64,000 nt of DNA from Zhongshania aliphaticivorans. GTDB taxonomy: Bacteria; Pseudomonadota; Gammaproteobacteria; Pseudomonadales; Spongiibacteraceae. Below the pieces are notes generated by a model that was not told where the DNA came from, did not search any database, and saw only the letters and a program-made list of their open reading frames with translations. Each line of letters starts with the position of its first letter. The stretch's first letter is position 1. Made by a program: the position numbers and the translations under genes. The stretch covers positions 1-64,000 of the forward strand of contig NZ_CACSIJ010000011.1 of the NCBI RefSeq assembly GCF_902705855.1, given 5' to 3'. Shown here in pieces: positions 32,737 through 41,589 of the stretch.

Positions 32737-34878
32737 ATGGGATTGGTGATGAGCGGGCAAATCGAAGGAACGACATGGATTGCTAAAGAGTTGAGTTGGC
32801 TCTCTTTTAACGAGCGAGTATTGCAAGAGGCAGCAGATCCAGGTGTGCCGGTAATTCAGCGTATTCGTTATCTTGGTATTTTTTCAAATAATTTAGATGA
32901 GTTTTTCCGGGTGCGGGTAGCCGATGTGCGGCGTTTGGCGGCGTTTTCACCGCCGTCTAAACAAGAAGAATATAAGGTGCTGTTGGAAGAGATTCGTCAG
33001 TCAGTTCTTAAGCTGCAGCATCGTTTTGATGCAATGTACCGAGAAAACTTGAAGGAGTTGCGGCGCCGTAAGATCTATTTGATAAATGAGCGTCAGTTAG
33101 ATGGGCCGCAGACGGCATTTGTGAGGAGCTACTTTCATTCGCATATCCAGCAGGAGTTGGTGCCGATTGTTTTGGATGATGCGAACCCCATTCCCGAATT
33201 AAATGATGCCTCGATTTATTTGGCAATAAAGCTGAGCAGTGAGCAGCAGACGCGTTTTGCACTGCTCGAAATTCCTACGACTAGACTAGATCGTTTTATT
33301 CGTATTCCTGGGCGCAAGGGTAAGCGGGGTAAGGTACTTATTGCTCTAGAGAATATGATTCGGGTGTGTTTGCCTGAAGTCTTTCGCGGCATTTTTCCCA
33401 TGGATGAGGCTGCAGCCTACACTATAAAACTGACTCGTGACGCAGATTTGGAATTAGGTGAAGAGGTAACACACACGTTTGTAGAAAAAATGACACAGAG
33501 TTTAAAGCGTCGCAAAAAAGGTGATCCTGTCCGCTTTGTGTACGACAGCGCCATGCCTAATGATTTACTTGATTATTTGGTGAGACGTTTAGGCTTGGGG
33601 CGTTTGGATTCTATGATTCCTGGTGGCCGCTATCATAATTCTAAAGATTTTATGCGCTTCCCTAATTTGGGCCCCGCCTATTTAGATAATAAGCAACTGC
33701 CAGTTATTCCGGTGCCGGCCATTGATCAGGCATCAAATATTCTCAGCTGCCTGCGTGAGCAGGATATTTTATTGCATTACCCGTACCACAGTTTTAATTA
33801 TCTAACTGATTTGCTAAAAACTGCAGCGATTGATCCTGCGGTTAAAAGCATTAAGGCTAGTCTTTATCGGGTGGCATCTAATTCCCATGTGGTCGATGCT
33901 TTGTTAAATGCGGTGGCGAATCACAAAGAAGTGACGGTAGTGGTTGAGTTACAAGCGCGCTTTGATGAAGAGGCGAATATTGCCTTGTCACAACGTCTTA
34001 CGGACGGTGGTGTGAATGTGATTTTAGGCGTACCTGGATTAAAAGTGCACAGTAAATTGATTTCAATTGTGCGTCAGGAAGGCAGTGTCCAAAAATATTA
34101 TTCACACATCGGTACTGGGAATTTCAACGAGAAGACCGCAACGGTATACACCGACTTCAGCTTGCTTACTTACGATCAAGCGCTTGGCGACGAGGTTGCT
34201 AAAGTCTTTGATTTTATCGCTTACAACTACAAGCGACATGAATTTAAACATCTTGGCGTGTCGCCTTTAAATAGCCGTGAGCGCTTGCTGGCCTTAGTAG
34301 AAACTGAAATTCATAATGGCCGTAAGGGGCTTGAGTGTGGGATTACGCTGAAGTGTAATAATTTGGTTGATCGTGAATTGATCGATAAATTATATGAGGC
34401 TAGCTCGGCGGGCGTACCGGTGCGTTTGATTGTGCGTGGTATGTGCTCTTTGGTGCCGGGGGTAAAAGGTCTAAGTGAAAATATTGAAGCCATTAGTATT
34501 GTGGATGGTTTTTTAGAACATCCGCGGGTTTATATATTTCATAACGCGGGTGAGCCGCGTTATTTTATTTCGTCGGCAGATTTAATGACGCGGAACATCG
34601 ATTTCAGAGTCGAGGTAACCTGCCCGATATACAGTAAACCTTTGCAGGAAACATTGCAGTCTATTATCGATTTGCAGTGGGCAGATAACGTAAAAGCTCG
34701 GATTATTGATGCATCACAGAGTAATACGTTTAGGCCGCGGAAGAAAAGCTCAGCGAAAATTCGCTCGCAATTACTGACTCATAAATATTTGAGTACGGGT
34801 AAATTGCCGCGCATGGCAAAGCTGGACTATAGGTCAAGATTAAAGCTTAAGGCTGCGAAGTCGAAAGTCAAAAAATAG
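32737..34878 (+). CDS. ppk1: Polyphosphate kinase 1
   Basis: Reversibly polymerises the gamma-phosphate of ATP into polyphosphate, working at the membrane. The protein follows the E. coli Ppk layout: N domain (KELSWLSFNERVLQEA, about 17-32), H domain, and two phospholipase-D-like C domains. The first has VVVELQARFDEEANIAL and LKVHSKLISIV, with the phosphorylated His region; SHIGTGNFNEKTA comes next (about 450-462), and the second catalytic His lies in the C2 domain near FLEHPRVYIFH (about 595). The 713-residue length is normal with a basic C-terminal tail. ATG 32749 (MSGQIEG) is an alternative start. Divergent from ppx. Confidence 0.96.
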   Translation: MGLVMSGQIEGTTWIAKELSWLSFNERVLQEAADPGVPVIQRIRYLGIFSNNLDEFFRVRVADVRRLAAFSPPSKQEEYKVLLEEIRQSVLKLQHRFDAMYRENLKELRRRKIYLINERQLDGPQTAFVRSYFHSHIQQELVPIVLDDANPIPELNDASIYLAIKLSSEQQTRFALLEIPTTRLDRFIRIPGRKGKRGKVLIALENMIRVCLPEVFRGIFPMDEAAAYTIKLTRDADLELGEEVTHTFVEKMTQSLKRRKKGDPVRFVYDSAMPNDLLDYLVRRLGLGRLDSMIPGGRYHNSKDFMRFPNLGPAYLDNKQLPVIPVPAIDQASNILSCLREQDILLHYPYHSFNYLTDLLKTAAIDPAVKSIKASLYRVASNSHVVDALLNAVANHKEVTVVVELQARFDEEANIALSQRLTDGGVNVILGVPGLKVHSKLISIVRQEGSVQKYYSHIGTGNFNEKTATVYTDFSLLTYDQALGDEVAKVFDFIAYNYKRHEFKHLGVSPLNSRERLLALVETEIHNGRKGLECGITLKCNNLVDRELIDKLYEASSAGVPVRLIVRGMCSLVPGVKGLSENIEAISIVDGFLEHPRVYIFHNAGEPRYFISSADLMTRNIDFRVEVTCPIYSKPLQETLQSIIDLQWADNVKARIIDASQSNTFRPRKKSSAKIRSQLLTHKYLSTGKLPRMAKLDYRSRLKLKAAKSKVKK

Positions 34879-34881
34879 TAT

Positions 34882-35505
34882 CTACTGAGAGATAATCAGC
34901 AACTCGCCACTTAGTTTTTTTGGCGTGCTGATCTCTCTAGTGATGAGCTCAGCGCCAAAGGCCTTTTGGCAGCGCTTGGCTAATTTATGAAATGGTGACC
35001 GCCCCGGATCGGCAATAATAATAGTGCTAACACCTGCTTCGCGGGCGGCTTCTATTGCGGAGAATAGCGGTTTTACTAAGCTGTCCCAAAAGCAAATGTC
35101 GCCGCCTAGCATGTGGCTATGACCTTTTAGGTCAGCTGTTTTGAGGTGTTCGTAACGCGCTGTGCGGGTTGTGATTTTGACGTCATTTAGCAATGCGTGG
35201 GCATCGAGGTAGGGGAATACGTGTTCGTCGGCGTCAACCGCCGTCACTTTTGCTTTAAAGTGCTGCGCGCAAGAAACGCCTAAAATTCCCCAGCCGCAGC
35301 CAATTTCAGTCATTTTGGATTTTTTCTTAGGAGGGTTTTCTAGTAAGTAATCCATGATTAAAAATGACGAGCCCCAAACTTGGTAGCCATGAATTTCTGG
35401 CCCTGGCAGGGCATTTTGCATGCGGCGAATAAGTTTGTGATTTTTTTTGAGGATGAGTACGTCGTTAACAATGCTTATATCTTTTAATGCCGGATGCGCG
35501 GTCAT
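34882..35505 (-). CDS. Class I SAM-dependent methyltransferase (METTL23/NMT-like)
   Basis: A 207-residue single-domain protein with the SAM-binding motif MTEIGCGWGILGVSCAQ (about 65-81), an acidic end of strand 2 (AVDADEHV, about 90) and a GGDICFWDS segment that takes the place of the catalytic-loop motif in nicotinamide/lysine methyltransferase-like families. The substrate is unknown, possibly a protein lysine. It is followed by the convergent ppk end (four bases between stops) and lies downstream of sixA on the same strand with 33 bases between, suggesting cotranscription. Confidence 0.75.
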   Translation of the reverse strand: MTAHPALKDISIVNDVLILKKNHKLIRRMQNALPGPEIHGYQVWGSSFLIMDYLLENPPKKKSKMTEIGCGWGILGVSCAQHFKAKVTAVDADEHVFPYLDAHALLNDVKITTRTARYEHLKTADLKGHSHMLGGDICFWDSLVKPLFSAIEAAREAGVSTIIIADPGRSPFHKLAKRCQKAFGAELITREISTPKKLSGELLIISQ

Positions 35506-35538
35506 TGTCAGTGATTGTCCTTTGTCGCAGCGTGCGAA

Positions 35539-36036
35539 TTAACGGAATTGCTTGGGGCGAATAATGTCGGTGAGTTTTGCGCTGTCGGCCCGGAGTTGAT
35601 CCCAATATTCGATATTGATTTCTAATTCCATGAAGGTGCATGTGCCAACGTGGCCGAGTTTACCGTCGTATAAATAGTTGGCCAGCTCAGCGAGGGCGGG
35701 ATTGTGGCCGATGACCATGGCGCTATCTTGGGATTGTGGTAGCTCTTTTAGCCACGCGAGCAATTTTGCTGCTTCAAAGGTGTATGCCGCGTTTTCATGG
35801 ATAATGTCGGCGTCGTCAAACACATCGGAATCGCCTTGAAAGCGCTTGAGTGTTTCTTGCGCGCGTTTTGCGGTGCTGCAATAAACATGTTTAAAGCGTC
35901 GTCCGCTGCGTTGAAGCTCGGCGGCGACCAATTGGCAGTCCCGTTTACCGCGTTTGGTGATGGGGCGATCTGCGTCCGTTAATTGGTCATCATTCCAGTC
36001 AGATTTGGCGTGACGCAGTAAATAGAGAGTTTTCAT
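35539..36036 (-). CDS. sixA: Histidine phosphatase, SixA family
   Basis: Histidine phosphatase superfamily protein with the catalytic LYLLRHAKSDWND motif at the N-terminus (about 4-16), the DRPITKRGKRD segment, YCSTAKRAQETL (about 52) and VIGHNPALAELANYL (about 112) with the second catalytic His. The 165-residue size and the RHAKSDW form match SixA, which dephosphorylates phosphohistidine on phosphotransfer proteins such as ArcB or PTS components. It lies between smpB and the methyltransferase gene on the same strand. Confidence 0.88.
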   Translation of the reverse strand: MKTLYLLRHAKSDWNDDQLTDADRPITKRGKRDCQLVAAELQRSGRRFKHVYCSTAKRAQETLKRFQGDSDVFDDADIIHENAAYTFEAAKLLAWLKELPQSQDSAMVIGHNPALAELANYLYDGKLGHVGTCTFMELEINIEYWDQLRADSAKLTDIIRPKQFR

Positions 36037-36059
36037 GGTCGAGTGGCGGTTAGCTCGTA

Positions 36060-36536
36060 TTAGTTATGGTCGCGCACAATGCGCATTTTTTGTCGTTCCC
36101 AGTCACGGTTTTTCTCAGTCTCACGTTTGTCGTGATCCTGCTTACCTTTGGCCAAGCAAATTTCAGCTTTAATTAAGTGTTTTTTCCAGTACAGCGCGGT
36201 GCATACACAGGTATAGCCTTTTTGCTGAACGGCCTCCTGTAGTTTGCTTAGTTCTTTGCTGTGTAGCAAGAGTTTGCGGGTACGGGTTGGGTCAGTCACA
36301 AAATGTGTCGACGCACTGAGTAGCGGGGTGATGTTACAGCCAAGCAGAAACGCCTCGCCGTCTTTAAGGAAGACGTAGGTATCTGTAATTTGAATTTTGC
36401 CCTGACGCAGACTTTTCACCTCCCAGCCTTGAAGCACTATACCCGCTTCAAATTTGTCGGTGAGGCTGTAGTCGTGACGCGCCTTTTTGTTTTGGGCGAT
36501 CGTGCCGCTGGTGTTTTTTGATTTGTTTTTGCTCAT
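36060..36536 (-). CDS. smpB: SsrA-binding protein SmpB
   Basis: Binds the tRNA-like end of tmRNA and brings it to stalled ribosomes. Conserved blocks are [48 protein letters not shown] and the basic, helix-forming tail [17 protein letters not shown], which enters the mRNA channel. The start is ATG 36536 ([11 protein letters not shown]), ten codons inside the longest open frame. The 158-residue length is standard. Its RNA partner ssrA lies about 5 kb away in the same orientation. smpB opens the conserved block that continues with ratA, rnfH, bamE, fur and recN. Confidence 0.97.
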   Translation of the reverse strand: MSKNKSKNTSGTIAQNKKARHDYSLTDKFEAGIVLQGWEVKSLRQGKIQITDTYVFLKDGEAFLLGCNITPLLSASTHFVTDPTRTRKLLLHSKELSKLQEAVQQKGYTCVCTALYWKKHLIKAEICLAKGKQDHDKRETEKNRDWERQKMRIVRDHN

Positions 36537-36624
36537 GGTGGCGATTATAGAGGGAGTTGCTGGCAAAACCTATTGGGCTCAGGTAAAAAGACGTCTGCTT
36601 TGCTGAAATTGATGTTGCCGACGT

Positions 36625-37995
36625 ATGGCCTTACAAAAAAGAAAAATACAGGGAATTTGGTCTAGCCGTTGGACTTTCCTTGCTGCCGCCACCGGATTGG
36701 TGGTTAGTCTCGGGAATTTCTGGCGGACACCACAGGAGCTTGGTCAAAACGGTGGTGGCGCCTATCTCGTTACCTATGTGGCGTGTTTGTTTCTTATTAT
36801 GCTGCCTATCGCGGTGGCAGAAGTGCGTATTGCCGTGCGTGCTCGAGGCAATCCTGTGCATGCGATTGACCAGCTGGCGCATTATTCCAAGGCCAGTAAG
36901 TATTGGTCGTTAGTTACGCAGTTCGCCTGTATTGCGGCGTTGTTACTGGCCGCGATTTATTCGGTCGTGTCTGGATGGTTGTTAGCTTATGTGACCAAAA
37001 TGGCATTTGGCGTGCTAGACGCGGCTAGTTTGGATGTTGTCGCCAGCGAGTTTCAAGCGTTGTTGGCAAGTGCAGATGTAATGAGGCTGTGGCAGCGGCT
37101 ATTTTTGGTATTGGCGGTGGCATTGTCGGCATTGAATGTGGTGAAGGGAATGGCGGCGGTGTTGCGAATTGTTTTGCCGGTGCTATTGCTTGTGCTATTG
37201 GGTTTGCTTTATTACGGCTACGCTTTAGGTGATTTCCATTCGGCGCTAAGCTGGATGTTTGATATGCGGATAGAAGACCTAACGTGGCGGGGTGGCTTCT
37301 CTGCCCTACAACACGCATTTTACACACTCAGTATTGGCACTGGCGCTTTAATGGCCTATGGGGCGTATTTTCCGTCGGGACGCTCTGTGAGTCGTCAGCT
37401 AATTGCTTTGGCGGTATTTGATGCGGCGGTGTTGATTATTGCTGGCGTGGCCATTTTAGCGCTGGTGTTTGATCAACACATTGTCTCTGGTTCGGGCCCC
37501 GCGTTGTTGTTCATCAGCTTGCCATTTTCTTTTGCTAACCTCGTGTTTGGTGATATCGCAGGCACCGCGTTTTATTTATTGTTATTTATTCTGTCATTAA
37601 CCACAGTCGTTGCCTTGATGGAGCCAGTGGTAGCGTATTTGGTGGAGCGCTGGGGTGTGCTGCGCTGGCTGGCGGCAGTATTGGTCGGCGGTTTGGTGTT
37701 TGTGCTTGGCGATTTGTCGATATTGTCGATGATGCCAAACTCCGATTTGCGGTGGTTTTCCTTGAGTTTGATGGAGTGGCTAGATATTTTAGCGGCCAAT
37801 GTTTTACTGCCGATGTGCGTTTTTAGTTTTGTTTTGTTTGCTGCTTGGCGGGTGCCGAAATCGGTATACGGAGTGCGAAAAGGCTGGTTTGAAGGGGCGT
37901 TTTTTTGGCTTTGGCAGGCATTGTTGCGGTATATTGCGCCGCCAGCCGTGTTGGCTGTGCTAATCATTGGCTTGTATTTGCGTGTTAGTGGCTGA
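36625..37995 (+). CDS. Neurotransmitter:sodium symporter family transporter
   Basis: Inner-membrane sodium-coupled transporter, probably for an amino acid or similar solute. TM1 carries the family signature: WTFLAAATGLVVSLGNFWRT followed by QELGQNGGGAYLVTY (about residues 14-50), including the unwound Gly region used for sodium and substrate binding. About eleven hydrophobic segments fit the 456-residue length, bacterial members often having 11-12 helices. The region near TM6 (FYTLSIGTGALMAYGAYFPS, about 231) is the other binding segment. It is inserted between smpB and ratA, where the syntenic block of relatives has few or other genes. The substrate is unknown. Confidence 0.88.
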   Translation: MALQKRKIQGIWSSRWTFLAAATGLVVSLGNFWRTPQELGQNGGGAYLVTYVACLFLIMLPIAVAEVRIAVRARGNPVHAIDQLAHYSKASKYWSLVTQFACIAALLLAAIYSVVSGWLLAYVTKMAFGVLDAASLDVVASEFQALLASADVMRLWQRLFLVLAVALSALNVVKGMAAVLRIVLPVLLLVLLGLLYYGYALGDFHSALSWMFDMRIEDLTWRGGFSALQHAFYTLSIGTGALMAYGAYFPSGRSVSRQLIALAVFDAAVLIIAGVAILALVFDQHIVSGSGPALLFISLPFSFANLVFGDIAGTAFYLLLFILSLTTVVALMEPVVAYLVERWGVLRWLAAVLVGGLVFVLGDLSILSMMPNSDLRWFSLSLMEWLDILAANVLLPMCVFSFVLFAAWRVPKSVYGVRKGWFEGAFFWLWQALLRYIAPPAVLAVLIIGLYLRVSG

Positions 37996-38032
37996 GTTGT
38001 TGTTAGCGCGTTGAAATGATTCGGGACCCCGT

Positions 38033-38467
38033 ATGAACGAGATTCGACGCAGCGCTTTGCTGCCGTATTCTGCAGACGTCATTTATCACTTAATAAATGA
38101 CGTTGAAGCCTATCCGCAATATATGGATGGCTGTATTGGCGCAGAGGTGTTGGCGCAGACGGAAGATTCAATGGACGCGCGTTTAGATTTGTCCCGCGCC
38201 GGTATTCGTCTTAGTTTTGTTACTCGCAACACCTTGACGCCTGGCCGCAGCGTGCGTTTGAAATTAATTGAAGGTCCGTTTGAAAATCTAACCGGCGAGT
38301 GGTCGTTACTGCCGCTGGGGGCAGATGCCTGTAAGGTAAGCTTACATTTGCAGTTTGCACTTACCAATAGTGTTGTTGGTGCGGCAACGCGGCAGTTGTT
38401 TAACTCTGTTGCTAATAATTTAGTCGATGCCCTTGTTAAGAGAGCGAATGAGCAGTATGGAAAATAA
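38033..38467 (+). CDS. ratA: RatA/COQ10-like START-domain protein
   Basis: A 144-residue polyketide-cyclase/START-domain protein. LLPYSADVIYHLINDVEAYP at the N-terminus and FENLTGEWSLLPLG in the middle are characteristic of the RatA/COQ10 family. COQ10-type proteins bind ubiquinone and assist respiration; E. coli RatA was also described as interfering with ribosome association. The genomic position next to smpB and rnfH is the classical one. Its end overlaps the rnfH start, so the two are translationally linked. Confidence 0.9.
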   Translation: MNEIRRSALLPYSADVIYHLINDVEAYPQYMDGCIGAEVLAQTEDSMDARLDLSRAGIRLSFVTRNTLTPGRSVRLKLIEGPFENLTGEWSLLPLGADACKVSLHLQFALTNSVVGAATRQLFNSVANNLVDALVKRANEQYGK

Positions 38468-38774
38468 AAGCGATACTATTCATGTTGAGGTGGCTTACGC
38501 CTTGCCGGATAGGCAGCGTATTGTGGCCTTGGAAGTGCCTGAAGGTTGTACCGTGCGGGCTGCCGTTATGCAGTCTGCATTAGATAAGCAGTTTCCGGAT
38601 TTAGACTTGGCGACCGCAGACCTTGGTATTTTTGGCAAATCGGTAAGTGCCCCAGACGCACAGGCTTTAAAGGGTGGCGAGCGCGTTGAAATTTATCGAC
38701 CTCTCATTGCCGATCCCAAAGAGGTTCGCAAACAGCGAGCCGCCAAGGTGAAGGCTCGCAAAGACGCCAAATAA
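38448..38774 (+). CDS. rnfH: RnfH family ubiquitin-like protein (RatB)
   Basis: Small beta-grasp (ubiquitin-like) protein of unknown precise role, typically paired with ratA. It contains IHVEVAYALPDRQRIVALEV (about 10-29), LGIFGKSVSAPD and GGERVEIYRPLIADPKEVR, the family's signature end, followed by a Lys/Arg/Ala-rich tail. The start at ATG 38448 has AGAGAG just upstream and overlaps ratA by about 20 bases; ATG 38457 is an alternative. Length about 108 residues, as usual. Confidence 0.9.
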   Translation: MSSMENKSDTIHVEVAYALPDRQRIVALEVPEGCTVRAAVMQSALDKQFPDLDLATADLGIFGKSVSAPDAQALKGGERVEIYRPLIADPKEVRKQRAAKVKARKDAK

Positions 38775-39146
38775 TTATTCGGCGTCGGTGTTTACTTGTT
38801 CTGCAGGGGTAGTTTCTGAGGTTGGTTTAATGTCAGTGGTAAATTCGCTGAGTTTACCGTCGACAAATTTTACCGTCAGTTGGTGTCGCTCTGTCTTGTC
38901 ATTGTTGCGATCGTCTAGCGTATAAACGTAGTCCCAGCGATTTGGGTTGAATGTGTCGCGCACTAGTGGTGTGCCCATGACGTATTCAACCTGGCTGCGG
39001 GTCATGCCGATCTTGAGCTGATCTACCATTTCCTGGGTAATAATGTTGCCCTGATCAATGGGCAAACGGTAAACACCGGGGAATTCCAAAGAGCTGCAGG
39101 CGGCCAAAGAGACGAGTAGGCAGGCTGTGGCAAGTTGTCTATACAT
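38775..39146 (-). CDS. bamE: Outer-membrane assembly lipoprotein BamE (SmpA/OmlA)
   Basis: Lipoprotein accessory of the BAM complex that inserts beta-barrel proteins in the outer membrane. The signal peptide ends in the lipobox LAAC (Cys17). The mature part has FPGVYRLPIDQGNIITQEMV and LKIGMTRSQVEYVMGTPL, core motifs of the family, and WDYVYTLDDRNN. Its stop adjoins that of rnfH directly (convergent), and it is divergent from fur. Length 123, with a short acidic tail. Confidence 0.95.
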   Translation of the reverse strand: MYRQLATACLLVSLAACSSLEFPGVYRLPIDQGNIITQEMVDQLKIGMTRSQVEYVMGTPLVRDTFNPNRWDYVYTLDDRNNDKTERHQLTVKFVDGKLSEFTTDIKPTSETTPAEQVNTDAE

Positions 39147-39221
39147 GCTAAGGGTTCCAATCGCTTATAGAGGCGTGGGATAATAGCGCAAACCCAATCG
39201 CAACGCTAAGGTCCAGGACAT

Positions 39222-39638
39222 ATGTCTATAGAAAATCAAGAGCTTCGTAAAGCGGGTCTCAAAGTTACTCTGCCGAGAGTGAAGATTTTACAGTTGCTGG
39301 AGCAGGCTGAAACCGAGAATCAACACTTCAGCGCGGAAGATGTTTATCGCGCTTTAATGGAGTCTGGTGAAGATGTGGGTTTGGCCACGGTTTACCGCGT
39401 GTTGACTCAGTTCGAGGCTGCAGGCCTAGTGACCCGGCATAATTTTGAAACCGGTCACTCGGTATTTGAATTAGAAAAAGGTGATCACCACGATCATATC
39501 GTGTGCATGGAAACCGGCGACGTTATCGAATTTTTTGACGAGGTGATTGAATCCCGCCAGCGTCAATTGGTGGCAGAGCGCGGCTTTGAGCTGGTCGATC
39601 ACAGCTTGGTTTTGTATGTAAGGCCGAAGAAGGCGTAA
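39222..39638 (+). CDS. fur: Ferric uptake regulator Fur
   Basis: Iron-responsive repressor of iron-uptake genes. The N-terminal winged helix carries RKAGLKVTLPRVKILQLLE and ATVYRVLTQFEAAGLV (about 53-69). The dimerisation part has the metal-binding cluster GDHHDHIVC (about 86-94) and HSLVLYVRPKK. Cys of HIVC is followed by MET rather than xxC, the Pseudomonas-type pattern. Length 138. Probable clients in the window include the TonB receptor and the iron-type ABC ATPase, although no clear Fur box was seen before them. Confidence 0.97.
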   Translation: MSIENQELRKAGLKVTLPRVKILQLLEQAETENQHFSAEDVYRALMESGEDVGLATVYRVLTQFEAAGLVTRHNFETGHSVFELEKGDHHDHIVCMETGDVIEFFDEVIESRQRQLVAERGFELVDHSLVLYVRPKKA

Positions 39639-39649
39639 TGCTTTTTAAC

Positions 39650-39708
39650 GCTGAATGGGAGGCGGGAGATGCAAGGGCGTTTCTCGTCTCCCGTCAAGCA
39701 TCCAGCGA
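39650..39708. repeat. Dispersed inverted repeat, GACGGGAGATG family, between fur and recN
   Basis: CGCTGAATG...GGCGGGAGATG on the left faces CGTCTCCCGTCAAGCATCCAGCG on the right (inverted, roughly 58 bases in total). It lies between the convergent ends of fur and recN and could fold into a bidirectional terminator-like hairpin. Confidence 0.6.
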
Positions 39709-39732
39709 CTCTAGGTTTATCCTCTTCCGAGT

Positions 39733-41400
39733 TTAGTGTCTTATCCCCAGCATCTCCCGCGCGTGCGCCAAGGTGTTCTCCGTAATCGCAATGCCTCCTA
39801 GCATACGTGCAATTTCTTCAATTTTTTGGTTGTCTTCCAGCGGCTCTAAGCTGGTCGTGAGTTTGGTTTTACTGCCGGTCTTTTTCACGCGAATATGATG
39901 ATCACCTTGGCTGGCAACCTGCGGCTGATGGGTGACGCACAGAACTTGGCTGCGTTTTCCTAGCGCCTTTAGCAGTTGTCCCACAATTTCTGCGGTGGCG
40001 CCGCCAATACCGACGTCAATTTCGTCGAAAATTACTGTGGGTATAGCGGCGACCTGCGCGGTTATTACTTGGATTGCTAGGCTGATGCGTGATAGCTCGC
40101 CGCCGGAGGCAATTTTGTTTAGCGGCCCTTTAGGGCTTGTCGGGTTGGTGCTGATTAATATTTCGATTTCCTCTTGGCCGTGGCTGTGAGGTTCGTCGTT
40201 GCCCAGTGGGTGCATGGCAAATTCGATTTCGCAATGCTTCATTGCCAGTGCTTGCAGCTGCTTTTCAATACCTGTTTTCATAAGCTTGGCTGCTTTAGCA
40301 CGTTTTTTACTTAGTTCCTTGGCATTGGTTTGGTAGGCCTTTAGTGCCTCGTCTTGCGTATTGCGTAGCTGATCAATTTTCTCGTCGCTGGCATCCATCG
40401 CCTCGAGCTGATTTTCTAATGAGGTTTGCAGTGTCAGTAGTTCGTTGGCTTGTATGCGATGCTTGCGAGCGGTTTGGTAGATGGCGTCTAGTCTTGCTTC
40501 TACTTCGATTAAGCGCTCGGGGTCGAGCTCGGTGCTGTCGATAACGTGCTGAAGCTCGACGGCGGCTTCTTCAATCTGAATGCGGGCACTTTCTATAAGT
40601 TGCGCGGCATTTTCTTGGGCGCTGCTGCGGTGTTGGCTGCTTTGTAGAGAAGACAGCGCCTGATGCAAAATGCCCATGGCATTAACTTCTCCCTCGCGGC
40701 AGAGGTTTAAACTATGGTGATTGGCGGCCAGTATTTGTTCTGCATTGGCGAGCTGCTTTTGTAAGCTTTCTAACTCGTCGACTTCGCCGGCTTTTAGGTC
40801 TAGTCGGTGTAATTCTTCAAGTTGATAACGCAGTAGCTGTTCTTGCGCGTTTTGTTCGGCGAGGTTGGCTTCTAGTGAGGCCAAGGTTTTTTTGCAGTGT
40901 TGGTATTGATGGCAGTATTCGCTTACCTGCCTGGCGAGCGCGGCAGTGCCGGCGTAGGCATCTAATAATTCCCGCTGGTAGGGCTTTTGAAGCAGCGATT
41001 GGTGGGCGTGCTGGCTGTGGATGTCGATAAGAAGGCTGCCCAGCCCTCGAACATCTTGCAGCGTTGCGGGTTGGCCATTGATATAGGCGCGTGAGCGACC
41101 GTCCGCGGTAATAACTCGTCTTAGCATGCATTCATTGCTGTCGTCTAAATCGCGTTCCTTTAGCCAGTCGTGGGCTGCGGGAATGGCGCTAATATCAAAC
41201 AAAGCGTGAATATCGGCGCGATCTGCACCGCTGCGGACAATATTGCTGTCGGCACGGTCGCCAAGCGCCAACCCTAGGGCGTCTAGCATGATGGACTTGC
41301 CCGCGCCGGTTTCGCCGGTGAGCACGGTCATGCCGGTTTTAAGTTCTATATCGAGATGTTCGGTGATGGCGTAATTGCTGATATTGAGATTGCTCAGCAT
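39733..41400 (-). CDS. recN: DNA repair protein RecN
   Basis: SMC-like ATPase involved in recombinational repair of double-strand breaks. The N-terminal head has GETGAGKSIMLDALGLALGD (Walker A, about 30-49). A long helical coiled-coil centre (about 150-380, many Leu/Gln/Glu) follows, and the C-terminal head carries ASGGELSRISLAIQV (signature) and PTVIFDEIDVGIGG (Walker B). The 555-residue length is typical. A near-perfect LexA box lies upstream at 41431-41446, so SOS control is expected. Confidence 0.96.
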   Translation of the reverse strand: MLSNLNISNYAITEHLDIELKTGMTVLTGETGAGKSIMLDALGLALGDRADSNIVRSGADRADIHALFDISAIPAAHDWLKERDLDDSNECMLRRVITADGRSRAYINGQPATLQDVRGLGSLLIDIHSQHAHQSLLQKPYQRELLDAYAGTAALARQVSEYCHQYQHCKKTLASLEANLAEQNAQEQLLRYQLEELHRLDLKAGEVDELESLQKQLANAEQILAANHHSLNLCREGEVNAMGILHQALSSLQSSQHRSSAQENAAQLIESARIQIEEAAVELQHVIDSTELDPERLIEVEARLDAIYQTARKHRIQANELLTLQTSLENQLEAMDASDEKIDQLRNTQDEALKAYQTNAKELSKKRAKAAKLMKTGIEKQLQALAMKHCEIEFAMHPLGNDEPHSHGQEEIEILISTNPTSPKGPLNKIASGGELSRISLAIQVITAQVAAIPTVIFDEIDVGIGGATAEIVGQLLKALGKRSQVLCVTHQPQVASQGDHHIRVKKTGSKTKLTTSLEPLEDNQKIEEIARMLGGIAITENTLAHAREMLGIRH

Positions 41401-41430
41401 AGTGGTCTCTCACGGTTGTACAAAATTTAT

Positions 41431-41446
41431 CTGTATATTTATACAG
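41431..41446 (-). promoter_or_regulatory. LexA (SOS) box upstream of recN
   Basis: CTGTATATTTATACAG matches the LexA consensus CTG-(TA-rich 10)-CAG with only a central deviation, 31 bases before the recN start. Confidence 0.9.
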
Positions 41447-41505
41447 TAAAATACTGCCAGTAAAGGTGGTCGTCAATAACTAGGTGTAAAAATATTTGTC
41501 ATTGC

Positions 41506-41534
41506 CTTGAATTATTGGTGCTAAGCCCCATAAA
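41506..41534 (+). promoter_or_regulatory. Sigma-32 (heat-shock) promoter of grpE
   Basis: CTTGAA (41506-41511), a 14-base spacer and CCCCATAAA (41526-41534) match the RpoH consensus (CTTGAA, 13-15 bases, CCCCATnTA) closely. Confidence 0.85.
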
Positions 41535-41589
41535 TGCGACAGCGCGGAGATTACCCGCAAGACCTAATACGTGTACGGAGATTGAATAC

